Assembly: GCA_040757335.1 (NCBI GenBank) | Contig: JBFLXB010000016.1 | Coordinates: forward strand, 1 to 64,000 | Source of the DNA: Nitrospirota bacterium | Lineage (GTDB): Bacteria; Nitrospirota; Nitrospiria; 2-01-FULL-66-17 | Length of the DNA: 64,000 bases | Reading direction: 5' to 3' | In this document: one piece after another, positions 7,659 through 15,022 of the stretch | Numbering within the stretch: position 1 is the first letter of the stretch | Layout of the letters: each line of letters begins with the position of its first letter | Translations under genes and position numbers: made by a program | Notes under the pieces: model-generated | The model's database searches: none | Told to the model about the DNA's origin: nothing | What the model saw: only the letters and a program-made list of their open reading frames with translations

Positions 7659-10238
7659 TCAGTGAGCCTCCGCCCAATTCTGTCCTGTCCCGATATCCAC
7701 GCGGATCGGTACGGATAGCGGGTACGCCCCCTCCATTTGGGCCTTCACGAGCGCCTTCAGCGCCACGACGTCCCGCTCGACCACCTCGAAGACCAGTTCG
7801 TCGTGCACTTGCAGCAGCATCCGCGCGTCGAGCCCCTCGGTTTGAAGGCGTCGATCGATGTTGATCATCGCGAGTTTGATGATGTCCGCAGCGCTGCCCT
7901 GGATGGGGCTGTTCACGGCGCTGCGCTCGCCGAAGCTGCGATGCGCGGGGTTGGCGCTGGCCAACTCAGGGATCGGGCGCTTACGGCCCACGAGCGTAGT
8001 GACGTGGCCGTCGGCGCGCGCTTTGTCGATCGTCGCGTCCACAAAGCGCTTCACGCCTGCGAAGTGGATGAAGTACTCGTCGATATAGCGTCTGGCCTCG
8101 GCTTGCGACACGCCGAGTTGCTCTGACAAGCCGAACGGAGAGATCCCGTAAATGATGCCGAAGTTCACGGTCTTCGCGGCTCGACGCATCGCGGGCGTGA
8201 TCTCCGACGCGGGCAGGTTGAACAGAGTGCGCGCGGTGTCGGTGTGGATGTCGCCGTTGGTCCGGAACGCCTCGAGGAGGCGTTCGTCGCCCGACAGGTG
8301 CGCCAGAATACGCAGCTCGATCTGGCTGTAGTCCGCGGACAGCAGCGTGTACCCGGGCTCGGGCACGAACGCGGCGCGGATGCGCGGGCCCATCGGACCC
8401 TTGATCGGGATGTTCTGAAGATTGGGATCACTACTGGACAGGCGCCCGGTGGCCGCGACGGCTTGGTGGAACGTGGTGTGGATCCGACCGGTGCGCGGGT
8501 TGATCAGCGCGGGCAGCGCGTCGACGTACGTCGACTTCAGCTTGGAGAGCTGCCGGTAGGCCAGAATCTCGGCGGGCAGCTCGTGCTGCGCGGCGAGCTG
8601 CGTGAGCACGCTCTCGTCCGTGGAATACCCCGTCTTGGTTTTTTTAATCGGGGCCAGGCCGAGCCTGGTGAACAGGATCTCGGCGAGCTGCTTGGGGGAA
8701 TTGACGTTGAACTCGCCGCCGGCCAGGGTGTAGAGCCGTTGCATCATCCCCGCCATCTGCACATCCATCTCTTTGCTCAGGGAACTCAGGAGGTCCGCGT
8801 CCACACGGATGCCGAGCGCTTCCATGCGGGCGAGAACCGGAATGAGCGGGAGCTCGACGCGCTCCAGCACCTCGGTCTGACCGTCCGCGGCAAGGCGCGC
8901 CGCGAGGTCGTCCACCAGCGCCTCGGTCGCGCGGCACCAATCCGCGGCCGCGTCCGGACCGTCTGAAGCCGCAATCGTTTGTGAAAGGTATTCCAGCGCC
9001 ACGGGCGCCAGGCGTTGATCGGACCGATTCGCGTTCAACAGATACGCCGCGAGCATGCTGTCCCAGAATCCGGCGCGCACCGGGATGCCGCGTCCGAAGG
9101 CCCACACCAGCAGAGGCTTGACGTTGTGGCCGCGAATCGTGACCCGGTCGTCGCCCAGCAGGGCCGTCAATCCGCGAACCACGTGGTCGGCGTGTCGAGT
9201 CGCGTCGATCACCCCTTGTTCGCCGCCGACCACGGCGTACGCCAACGCGGTGGGCTCGCTGTTCACCGCCAGCCCTTCGCTCCACGCTGCCGCGAGCGTG
9301 ACGGCCCGTGCGTCGCGACCGCGCGCCATCGCTTGCTCGAACGTGGCGCCGTCCACGGTTGCGACCGCGACGGCCGGCGCTGACGGCGCGGGCGTAAGGG
9401 ATTTCAATAGCGCCGTGAATTCCAACTCGCGGCACAAGGCCACGAGTCGGCCTTGGTCCGGATCTTGCCGCTTGAACCGCGCGAGATCGAGCGTGACCGG
9501 GCAGTCGGTGGCAATCGTGGCGAGGCCGCGCGATCGGCGCGCCTCCTTAGCGTGCTGTTCCAGCGCGGCGCGCAGTTTAGGCTGGGGAATATCGGGAAGC
9601 CGGTTGAGAATCTGCTCCACCGAGCCAAACTCGCCGACCAGTTTGGTGGCGGTCTTTTCCCCGATGCCTTTGACGCCGGGGATGTTGTCTGTCGAGTCTC
9701 CCATCAGCCCCAACACATCGGGCACCAGAGTCGGCGCGACGCCGAACCGCTCGCGCACCTCGGCTTCACCGAACATCTTGTTTCGCAAGGTGTCGAACAC
9801 CTTCACGCTCGGCGTGACGAGCTGCAGCATGTCCTTGTCCGCGGTGACGATTGTGACCTCCAGCCCTTGCGCCTCGGCTTGGCGGGCGATGGTGCCGATC
9901 AAATCGTCCGCTTCGTACCCCTCCAGGACGAGCTTGGGAATGTTGAAGGCCTCGACCATGCGTTCGATATAGGGGATCTGCCGGGCCATGGGGTCCGGCA
10001 TGGGCGGGCGGTGGGCTTTGTAGTCCGTGTACTCGACGTGCCGTTGCGTGGGACCGACGGTATCGAACGCCACCGCGAGATAATCGGGCTGCTGCTCGCG
10101 AACGATCTTGAGCAGCATGTTGGTGAAGCCGAAGACCGCGTTGGTCTGAAAGCCTTTGGACGTGGACAGCGGCGGCAGCGCGAAAAATGCGCGGTAGATA
10201 TAGCCGTGGCCGTCGATGAGGAAGAGTCGTTGGGGCAT
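7659..10238 (-). CDS. polA: DNA polymerase I
   Basis: The 859-residue family A polymerase contains a 5' nuclease domain (residues 1 to about 290, with YEADDLIGT and GDSTDNIPGVKGIG), a central 3'-5' exonuclease-like domain and the polymerase domain from about 450. Polymerase motifs A (LLSADYSQIELR), B (RRAAKTVNFGIIYG) and C (VHDELVFEV) are intact. The central domain has no recognisable FDxE proofreading motif where VTLAAAWSEG occurs, so proofreading is probably lost, as in Taq and Bacillus Pol I. It acts in Okazaki fragment processing and gap repair. The ogt repair gene lies upstream on the same strand. Confidence 0.97.
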   Translation of the reverse strand: MPQRLFLIDGHGYIYRAFFALPPLSTSKGFQTNAVFGFTNMLLKIVREQQPDYLAVAFDTVGPTQRHVEYTDYKAHRPPMPDPMARQIPYIERMVEAFNIPKLVLEGYEADDLIGTIARQAEAQGLEVTIVTADKDMLQLVTPSVKVFDTLRNKMFGEAEVRERFGVAPTLVPDVLGLMGDSTDNIPGVKGIGEKTATKLVGEFGSVEQILNRLPDIPQPKLRAALEQHAKEARRSRGLATIATDCPVTLDLARFKRQDPDQGRLVALCRELEFTALLKSLTPAPSAPAVAVATVDGATFEQAMARGRDARAVTLAAAWSEGLAVNSEPTALAYAVVGGEQGVIDATRHADHVVRGLTALLGDDRVTIRGHNVKPLLVWAFGRGIPVRAGFWDSMLAAYLLNANRSDQRLAPVALEYLSQTIAASDGPDAAADWCRATEALVDDLAARLAADGQTEVLERVELPLIPVLARMEALGIRVDADLLSSLSKEMDVQMAGMMQRLYTLAGGEFNVNSPKQLAEILFTRLGLAPIKKTKTGYSTDESVLTQLAAQHELPAEILAYRQLSKLKSTYVDALPALINPRTGRIHTTFHQAVAATGRLSSSDPNLQNIPIKGPMGPRIRAAFVPEPGYTLLSADYSQIELRILAHLSGDERLLEAFRTNGDIHTDTARTLFNLPASEITPAMRRAAKTVNFGIIYGISPFGLSEQLGVSQAEARRYIDEYFIHFAGVKRFVDATIDKARADGHVTTLVGRKRPIPELASANPAHRSFGERSAVNSPIQGSAADIIKLAMINIDRRLQTEGLDARMLLQVHDELVFEVVERDVVALKALVKAQMEGAYPLSVPIRVDIGTGQNWAEAH

Positions 10239-10281
10239 GGGACCGTGCCGAACACTACACTAGGGGCGACCGGGAAGACAA

Positions 10282-10340
10282 CTGTTGTTCGCGGGCAGTT
10301 GTCTGTTGTTCGTCACGGACAACAAACAACGAAGAACGAA
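10282..10340. repeat. Short repeats and hairpin between ogt and polA
   Basis: tgttgttcg occurs twice (about 10283 and 10304). The second copy forms a hairpin: TGTTGT at 10304-10309 pairs with ACAACA at 10319-10324. It lies between two minus-strand DNA repair genes and could be a weak terminator or attenuating structure; no T-tract follows. Confidence 0.4.
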
Positions 10341-10355
10341 TAACGTGGTGTGGAA

Positions 10356-10907
10356 CTAGTGAGTGCGTTCGTGTTGCAGCAGCTTTGCCTTCAGAGCCAG
10401 CCCGCCGGCATAGCCCGTGAGGGTTCCGTCACCGCCAACAACCCGATGGCAGGGGATGATCAAGCCTATGGGGTTGGTCCGGCATGCCATGCCCACGGCG
10501 CGCGCAGCCCCGGGGTGGCCGATCATTGCGGCGATCTCGCCGTACGTCCGCGTCTCCCCATAGGGGATCCTGAGCAGCGCGGCCCAGACCGCCCGCTGAA
10601 ACGGCGTACCTTGCGGATCGAGAGGAAGCGAGAAGTCCTTGAGCTGTCCGCGTGCATAGGCGCGCAACTGCTCGTGGGCCGCGCGATGCATCGGATCGGA
10701 CGCGGGCGCCTGGGGGTATTTGTCATGGAACGGCGGCCTGATGTCGAGCTCGATGACTCCCTGCGGCCCGATCACGACGCGGGCGCGTCCCCACGGCAAC
10801 GCCACCGAACTGGCGGTGGTGAGGGAATCGCCAAGATTCCGCAAGACGCTTCTGCTGCGGGTGGGACGGGGGAGGGGCCGGGTGGTGCTCAAAGAAGGAA
10901 GAGTCAT
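10356..10907 (-). CDS. ogt: Methylated-DNA--protein-cysteine methyltransferase (Ogt/AGT)
   Basis: The 183-residue protein has the AGT active-site motif IIPCHRVV with the alkyl-accepting Cys, the helix-turn-helix segment [19 protein letters not shown] and the C-terminal [15 protein letters not shown]. It directly repairs O6-alkylguanine in a suicidal transfer. About 35 N-terminal residues are low in complexity and could be partly untranslated. It lies upstream of polA on the same strand. Confidence 0.93.
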   Translation of the reverse strand: MTLPSLSTTRPLPRPTRSRSVLRNLGDSLTTASSVALPWGRARVVIGPQGVIELDIRPPFHDKYPQAPASDPMHRAAHEQLRAYARGQLKDFSLPLDPQGTPFQRAVWAALLRIPYGETRTYGEIAAMIGHPGAARAVGMACRTNPIGLIIPCHRVVGGDGTLTGYAGGLALKAKLLQHERTH

Positions 10908-10942
10908 GACGTTCGCAGCCTCCTAGGTAAGGTGCGTTGCCA

Positions 10943-11027
10943 TGGTGCCGAAGGGGGGATTTGAACCCCCACGGGTTGCCCCACACCCCCCTCAAAGGTG
11001 CGTGTCTGCCAGTTCCACCACTTCGGC
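10943..11027 (-). tRNA. tRNA-Leu (GAG anticodon)
   Basis: Read on the minus strand, the acceptor stem GCCGAAG pairs with CTTCGGC, followed by A and an encoded CCA (10943-10945). The D arm contains TGGTGGAACTGGCAGAC, the anticodon stem CACCT/GGGTG encloses a TTGAGGG loop with anticodon GAG (CTC on the plus strand at 10991-10993), a long variable arm is present, and the T arm has GGTTCAAATCC. The long variable arm and sequence closely match bacterial tRNA-Leu. Confidence 0.95.
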
Positions 11028-11119
11028 TCGGCGTGCATCGCGCGGGGCGAGAGCAGAGGGGATAGCCCCCACGCGCGGGCCGGATTATACATCTCAACCG
11101 GCTGGCGAAGCAATCGGCG

Positions 11120-11148
11120 TTCCACGGCACTACGGATTCTGTTAGAAT
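11120..11148 (+). promoter_or_regulatory. Extended -10 promoter for the small zinc-ribbon gene
   Basis: TAGAAT at 11143-11148 is preceded by TGT, giving an extended -10 (TGnTAGAAT). A weak -35 (ttccac, 11120-11125) lies 17 bp upstream. It faces the CDS at 11173. Confidence 0.5.
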
Positions 11149-11172
11149 CGATCCGTTCCGCGGAGTGGTTCC

Positions 11173-11334
11173 GTGCCTACCGATGATTTCGACGACATCG
11201 AGCTGCCCCCGCTGGTGATCCCCAAGCGCGATGGGCCCGAGTGCCCGTTCTGCGGCGAGCCGACGATGATGGCGGATGGCGATTGGATCTGTTTGGATTG
11301 CAACGGTGGTAGCTACGGTCCTGAGACTGGTTAG
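11173..11334 (+). CDS. 53-residue zinc-ribbon protein
   Basis: A GTG start with a GGAG site 7 bases upstream opens a frame encoding an acidic N-terminus ([13 protein letters not shown]) and a four-Cys ribbon: CPFC near residue 24 and CLDC near residue 41. It ends at TAG 11332-11334. The regular Cys spacing, the ribosome-binding site and the upstream extended -10 promoter all support a real gene. Function unknown; small ribbons of this type are often nucleic-acid or protein adaptors. Confidence 0.72.
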   Translation: MPTDDFDDIELPPLVIPKRDGPECPFCGEPTMMADGDWICLDCNGGSYGPETG

Positions 11335-11335
11335 G

Positions 11336-11534
11336 AGCCTGACCATGAAGGGCCATCTGCTGCGTTGCCGCTCTCTTAAGGTGCCACGGCCGCCTCACCG
11401 TCTCGGCGGCGCTCGTAGCTTGGGCGCCACTTCTTCGTGGCGCCATTCGCCTCACGTACGCACTCAGCAGTATGCTCCGGTGCGGTGCTCGCGGCGCCTT
11501 GCATTTGGCCCATTCCTGGCCAGGCTGAAATGGG
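11336..11534. repeat. Large imperfect palindrome, copy 1 of a three-copy family
   Basis: The ends are inverted: agcctgaccatgaagggcc begins the element near 11337 and the complement of ggcccattcctggccaggct closes it (to about 11525). Internal arms ggccatctgctgcgttgccg and gcggcgccttgcatttggcc, plus cctcacgtacg, are shared with copies at 61315-61513 and 62188-62310. It contains the nested hairpin ggcgccacttcttcgtggcg. No credible CDS lies here. Confidence 0.7.
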
Positions 11535-11572
11535 CCACTCTGGATACGGTTCCCTGATCCCTCTTCTCTCTA

Positions 11573-12154
11573 ATGAGAGACGGTACCTCGCGGTTCTTTG
11601 CTCTCCATGACGCTTTGCGGGAGCGCATGGACGGGCTCCAGCGCAAGATCAGCGCCGGGATGGAGTTTGCGCTCGACAATCTGCTCGAACACCAGATCGA
11701 TCACTATTTTCGGCACGAAGAGGCGTTAGAGGAGCTCGAGTCGTTGTTCTGTCGAGTCACCGCGGACTTTGATTCGTTGGACAGCGTGGAGGCGCTGAAG
11801 CGCTTCGAGGCGCGGTTCGTGATCCTCGAAGATCGCTGCGAGGAGATCGATGCCGCGTTGCGTCAGCGACCCATGCGGCGGCGACAGCGCATCAACTTTT
11901 TCAATTTCTTTCGCCAGTCCCAAGGAGACAACGGACAGGCCGAGACCTCGCGACCCGAAGTCTCATCGCTCACCGAGGCGTACGAGATCCTCGGCGTGGA
12001 GCCGGACACGCGCCCTGCGCTGATCACCGCGGCGTTCCGAAAACTCGTGAAGGAATTTCATCCCGATATGAACGGCGGGGACCGCAGCCATGAGCCGCGT
12101 TTGCGCAAGCTCATGGCTGCGTATCAGTTAATCAAAGCACAGGTCACCAAATAA
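11573..12154 (+). CDS. J-domain (DnaJ-like) co-chaperone
   Basis: The 193-residue protein has a charged helical N-terminal part, an Arg-rich linker around residues 98-110 and a C-terminal J domain (SLTEAYEILGVEPDT, then the invariant HPD near residue 163). The HPD tripeptide stimulates DnaK ATPase. No G/F-rich, zinc or CTD segments are present, so this is a class C J protein with its own N-terminal targeting domain. A lone groES lies convergent and downstream. Confidence 0.85.
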   Translation: MRDGTSRFFALHDALRERMDGLQRKISAGMEFALDNLLEHQIDHYFRHEEALEELESLFCRVTADFDSLDSVEALKRFEARFVILEDRCEEIDAALRQRPMRRRQRINFFNFFRQSQGDNGQAETSRPEVSSLTEAYEILGVEPDTRPALITAAFRKLVKEFHPDMNGGDRSHEPRLRKLMAAYQLIKAQVTK

Positions 12155-12159
12155 ACCAC

Positions 12160-12222
12160 GTTCAAATTGTTCAAGGGTTCAAGGGGTTCAAGTTAAACCT
12201 TTGAACCCTTGAACGTTTGAAC
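12160..12222. terminator. Long two-stage hairpin between convergent genes
   Basis: Outer arms gttcaaa (12160-12166) and tttgaac (12216-12222) enclose inner arms gttcaagggttcaa (12169-12182) and its complement (12201-12214). It sits between the 3' ends of the J-domain gene and groES, so it probably ends or protects both transcripts. It lacks a classical T-tract and may be a repeat element used as a bidirectional terminator. Confidence 0.6.
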
Positions 12223-12227
12223 AGTCT

Positions 12228-12560
12228 TTACGCGAGAATCCCCAGGACGTTCTCTTCCCGCACGAGCACGAACTCTTCACCGTTGACCGTCACCTTCGAG
12301 CCCGCGTACTTCTCGTAGAGGATTTTATCTCCGGGTTTTAGCGTGGTCTTGACGAAAATCTTGTCCTCAGTGCTCTTCTTTTTTCCCGATCGGTAGTTGT
12401 CCTCGTCTTTGGACTTCCAACGACCTTCGCCGATTGCGATGACCTCGCCCTCCTGGGGCTTTTCCTTGGCGGTGTCCGGGATGTATAGGCCGCCGGCGGT
12501 GCGCTCTTCTCCTGACGATTGTTTGACCACGGCCCAGTCGTGCAACGGTCGAATCTTCAT
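12228..12560 (-). CDS. groES: Co-chaperonin GroES, lone copy with an insertion
   Basis: The 110-residue GroES starts MKIRPLHDWAVVK after an AAAGGAGG site and contains the mobile-loop region (EERTAGGLYIPDTA) and the conserved EGEVIAIGEG and PGDKILYEKYAG segments. It is longer than the usual ~96 residues because of a charged insert (about SKDEDNYRSGKKKSTED) in the middle. No groEL lies next to it, so it must partner with a GroEL encoded elsewhere. Confidence 0.92.
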   Translation of the reverse strand: MKIRPLHDWAVVKQSSGEERTAGGLYIPDTAKEKPQEGEVIAIGEGRWKSKDEDNYRSGKKKSTEDKIFVKTTLKPGDKILYEKYAGSKVTVNGEEFVLVREENVLGILA

Positions 12561-12611
12561 CTCACGTCCTCCTTTCAGGAACAAAATTATAGAAACGTCG
12601 CCTCGCCCGAA

Positions 12612-14048
12612 TCAAGCCGCCTTGCGGCTGTCGGAAAGACGCGGATCCAACGCGTCGCGTACCACGTCGGCGAACAGGTTGGCGGCCAGCACGAGCGTGA
12701 ACATGAAGGTGAACGCCGCGGCAAGCGACCACCAGACCATGGGCTCGCGCGCCATTTCCAGTCTGGCGCTGTTGATCATGGTGCCCCAACTGATGGTGGT
12801 GGGATCGACGCCCACGCCCACGTACGACAGAACGGCCTCGGCCAGCACCAAGCCGCTGAAGTCCAGCACGAGGGTGATTAGCACGATATGCATCACGTTG
12901 GGCAGCAGATGCCGCATCATAATCGTCATCGACCCCGCGCCATATGCCTGCGCGGCTTGGACGTACTCCATCTCGCGCAGCTTGAGAGTCTCACCCCGTA
13001 GGAGCCTGCACAGGCCCGTCCAGCTCGTCACGCCGAGTATCGCGCACAAGAACAGCAGGCGTGCGTCGGCACGGACGGCCGCGGTATCGAACGCCTCGGG
13101 GTGCACGGCAATATACGCTTGGAGCGTCAGAATTGCCGCGGCGATGAGCAGCACGCCGGGAATCGAACTGAGCGTCGTATACAGATACTGGATCACGTCG
13201 TCGGCCCATCCCTTGAAGTATCCGGCGGTGATTCCGAGCAGGATGGCGAACGGCATCATAATCAGCGTGGTGAGCGTGCCGATCGCGATGCCGGTGCGGA
13301 CGCTTTTGAGCGAGAGGTACAGCACGTCCGTTCCGACTTTGTCGGTGCCGAGCACGTGGTACTTGACCGCCCAGTGACCCACCACGAAGCCGAGCAACAG
13401 CAGCACTCCGAGTGTCGCGAGGATGACCCGCCAGGGCGTATCGGTCTCACCCCGGATGAAGCGTGCCAGCATGGTGTTCCACGGCAGCCGGTGCCGACGG
13501 ACCTGCCAGGCGCTGACGCCGACGATCAGCAGCGCCCAGACCAGCAGGCCCTGGATCGCGCCAACCGCCGCAGTCGCGGCGATGTCTCGCGCGCGGTCGG
13601 CCGCGGGATCGGCCAGATGTGCGCCGCCGTAGCGGAGGCGGGGGAAGTCGCGCGTGGTCGTCCCGTCGGGACGCTCCACCGTCTCCTTGGCGTACAAGTG
13701 CGTGGCGAACGGCGCGGAGTAGGTTTTTTCCACCCGATCCTTCAGGGGGAGGACCAGGGCGTCAAGTGCGCTCAGGACCTCGGTCGAATAGTCCACGCGG
13801 GTCGCGGTTGCGGGGTTATCGGTCTGCGGGAGCGCCCGGCGAAAGTGGATCGAGTCGAGCAACCCGATCGCCACGTACGCGGCGAGCACGACCAGCGCGG
13901 CCATGCCCAGCCGGCTGCGCCGCACCACGCGCCAGGGCGCGCGCAAGTGCTCCCGCTGCCGCGTATACAGCGCCGCCGCGACGGTCAGGCCCACCAGCAC
14001 GAACAGCAGGGCGTCGGTCCACAGCAACACGGGCTTCACCGAGGTCAT
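12612..14048 (-). CDS. Oligopeptide-type ABC transporter permease (OppC-like)
   Basis: The 478-residue membrane protein has two N-terminal helices, a large extracytoplasmic region of about 100 residues (including DNPATATRVDYS) and a C-terminal BPD permease domain with at least five helices. The EAA-loop segment is seen as YVQAAQAYGAGSMTIMMRHLLPN. The N-terminal extension is longer than in classical OppC. It overlaps the OppB-like gene by 4 bp. It should form the inner-membrane channel with the 14045-15022 product. Confidence 0.88.
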   Translation of the reverse strand: MTSVKPVLLWTDALLFVLVGLTVAAALYTRQREHLRAPWRVVRRSRLGMAALVVLAAYVAIGLLDSIHFRRALPQTDNPATATRVDYSTEVLSALDALVLPLKDRVEKTYSAPFATHLYAKETVERPDGTTTRDFPRLRYGGAHLADPAADRARDIAATAAVGAIQGLLVWALLIVGVSAWQVRRHRLPWNTMLARFIRGETDTPWRVILATLGVLLLLGFVVGHWAVKYHVLGTDKVGTDVLYLSLKSVRTGIAIGTLTTLIMMPFAILLGITAGYFKGWADDVIQYLYTTLSSIPGVLLIAAAILTLQAYIAVHPEAFDTAAVRADARLLFLCAILGVTSWTGLCRLLRGETLKLREMEYVQAAQAYGAGSMTIMMRHLLPNVMHIVLITLVLDFSGLVLAEAVLSYVGVGVDPTTISWGTMINSARLEMAREPMVWWSLAAAFTFMFTLVLAANLFADVVRDALDPRLSDSRKAA

Positions 14049-15022
14049 TCCAGCCGCACCCGCGGATCCACGAGCGTGTAGGACACGTCGGTCAGGATCA
14101 GCCCCACGATGTATAAAGCCGACCCCAGGAACACCATGGCGCGCACGATCGCGAAGTCCTGCGAGCGTATTCCGTCGATCGTGTAGCTACCGAGGCCGGG
14201 CACGCCGAAAAAGGACTCCAGGATCAGGCTGCCCAGAAACAGGGCGGGAATGATCACCACCACGCCGGTCAGAATCGGAATCATGGCGTTCTTGAGGCCG
14301 TGTTTGAAGAGCACGCGCGCTTCCGACAAACCCTTGGCGCGCGCGGTGCGGACGTAGTCCTTGCCGATCTCTTCGAGGAACACCGTTCGGTACAGCCGCG
14401 TGCTCGCCCCGACGCCGCTGACCACGCCCACCAGCACGGGCAGCACCAAGAACTTCGCGGCGGCCGTGCCGGTGTCGTATCCGGAGATCGGCGTGAGGTT
14501 CAGCAGCTTGCCGATCACGTATTGTCCGCCGATGACGTAGAACAACGAGGAAATCGACAACAGGATCACGCAGAGGACCACGCCCCACAGATCGAGGTAC
14601 GTGCCGCGGAAAAACGCCAGCGTCATGGCGAACGTGACGTTGATCAGGATGCCGACGACGAAGATCGGGACCGCGATTGCGAGGCTGGGCCACATCCGCT
14701 GTTGGATATCGTAGCCGATGTCGCGGCCGTCGTCGGCGCTCCCGAACTGGAACGCGAACAGGGAGAGCGATTTCTCGAAGAAGATGGTGTCGGTCACCTT
14801 GCCGCCGCCGGGTGCGGTTCCGTTCCATAGCAATGGTTTATCGTACCCGTGCTCGTGTTTCCATTTGGCGATCGCTTCCGGGGTGACCCGTTTCACGCCC
14901 AAATGGATGCGCGCCATGTTGTCGGGTGGATTGACGACAAAAAACAGGGTGAAGGTGATGAGATTGACGCCGATGAGGATCGGCACCGCGTAGAGGAGAC
15001 GGCGGATCAGGTATCGGGTCAT
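14045..15022 (-). CDS. Oligopeptide-type ABC transporter permease (OppB-like)
   Basis: The 325-residue permease begins MTRYLIRRLLYAVPILIGVN, the typical first helix of DppB/OppB. It has the EAA loop YVRTARAKGLSEARVLFKHG and ends LTDVSYTLVDPRVRLE, a family hallmark. The start at 15022 overlaps the stop of the substrate-binding protein gene by 4 bp (ATGA); the longer frame would overlap that gene much further. It pairs with the OppC-like protein. Confidence 0.93.
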   Translation of the reverse strand: MTRYLIRRLLYAVPILIGVNLITFTLFFVVNPPDNMARIHLGVKRVTPEAIAKWKHEHGYDKPLLWNGTAPGGGKVTDTIFFEKSLSLFAFQFGSADDGRDIGYDIQQRMWPSLAIAVPIFVVGILINVTFAMTLAFFRGTYLDLWGVVLCVILLSISSLFYVIGGQYVIGKLLNLTPISGYDTGTAAAKFLVLPVLVGVVSGVGASTRLYRTVFLEEIGKDYVRTARAKGLSEARVLFKHGLKNAMIPILTGVVVIIPALFLGSLILESFFGVPGLGSYTIDGIRSQDFAIVRAMVFLGSALYIVGLILTDVSYTLVDPRVRLE

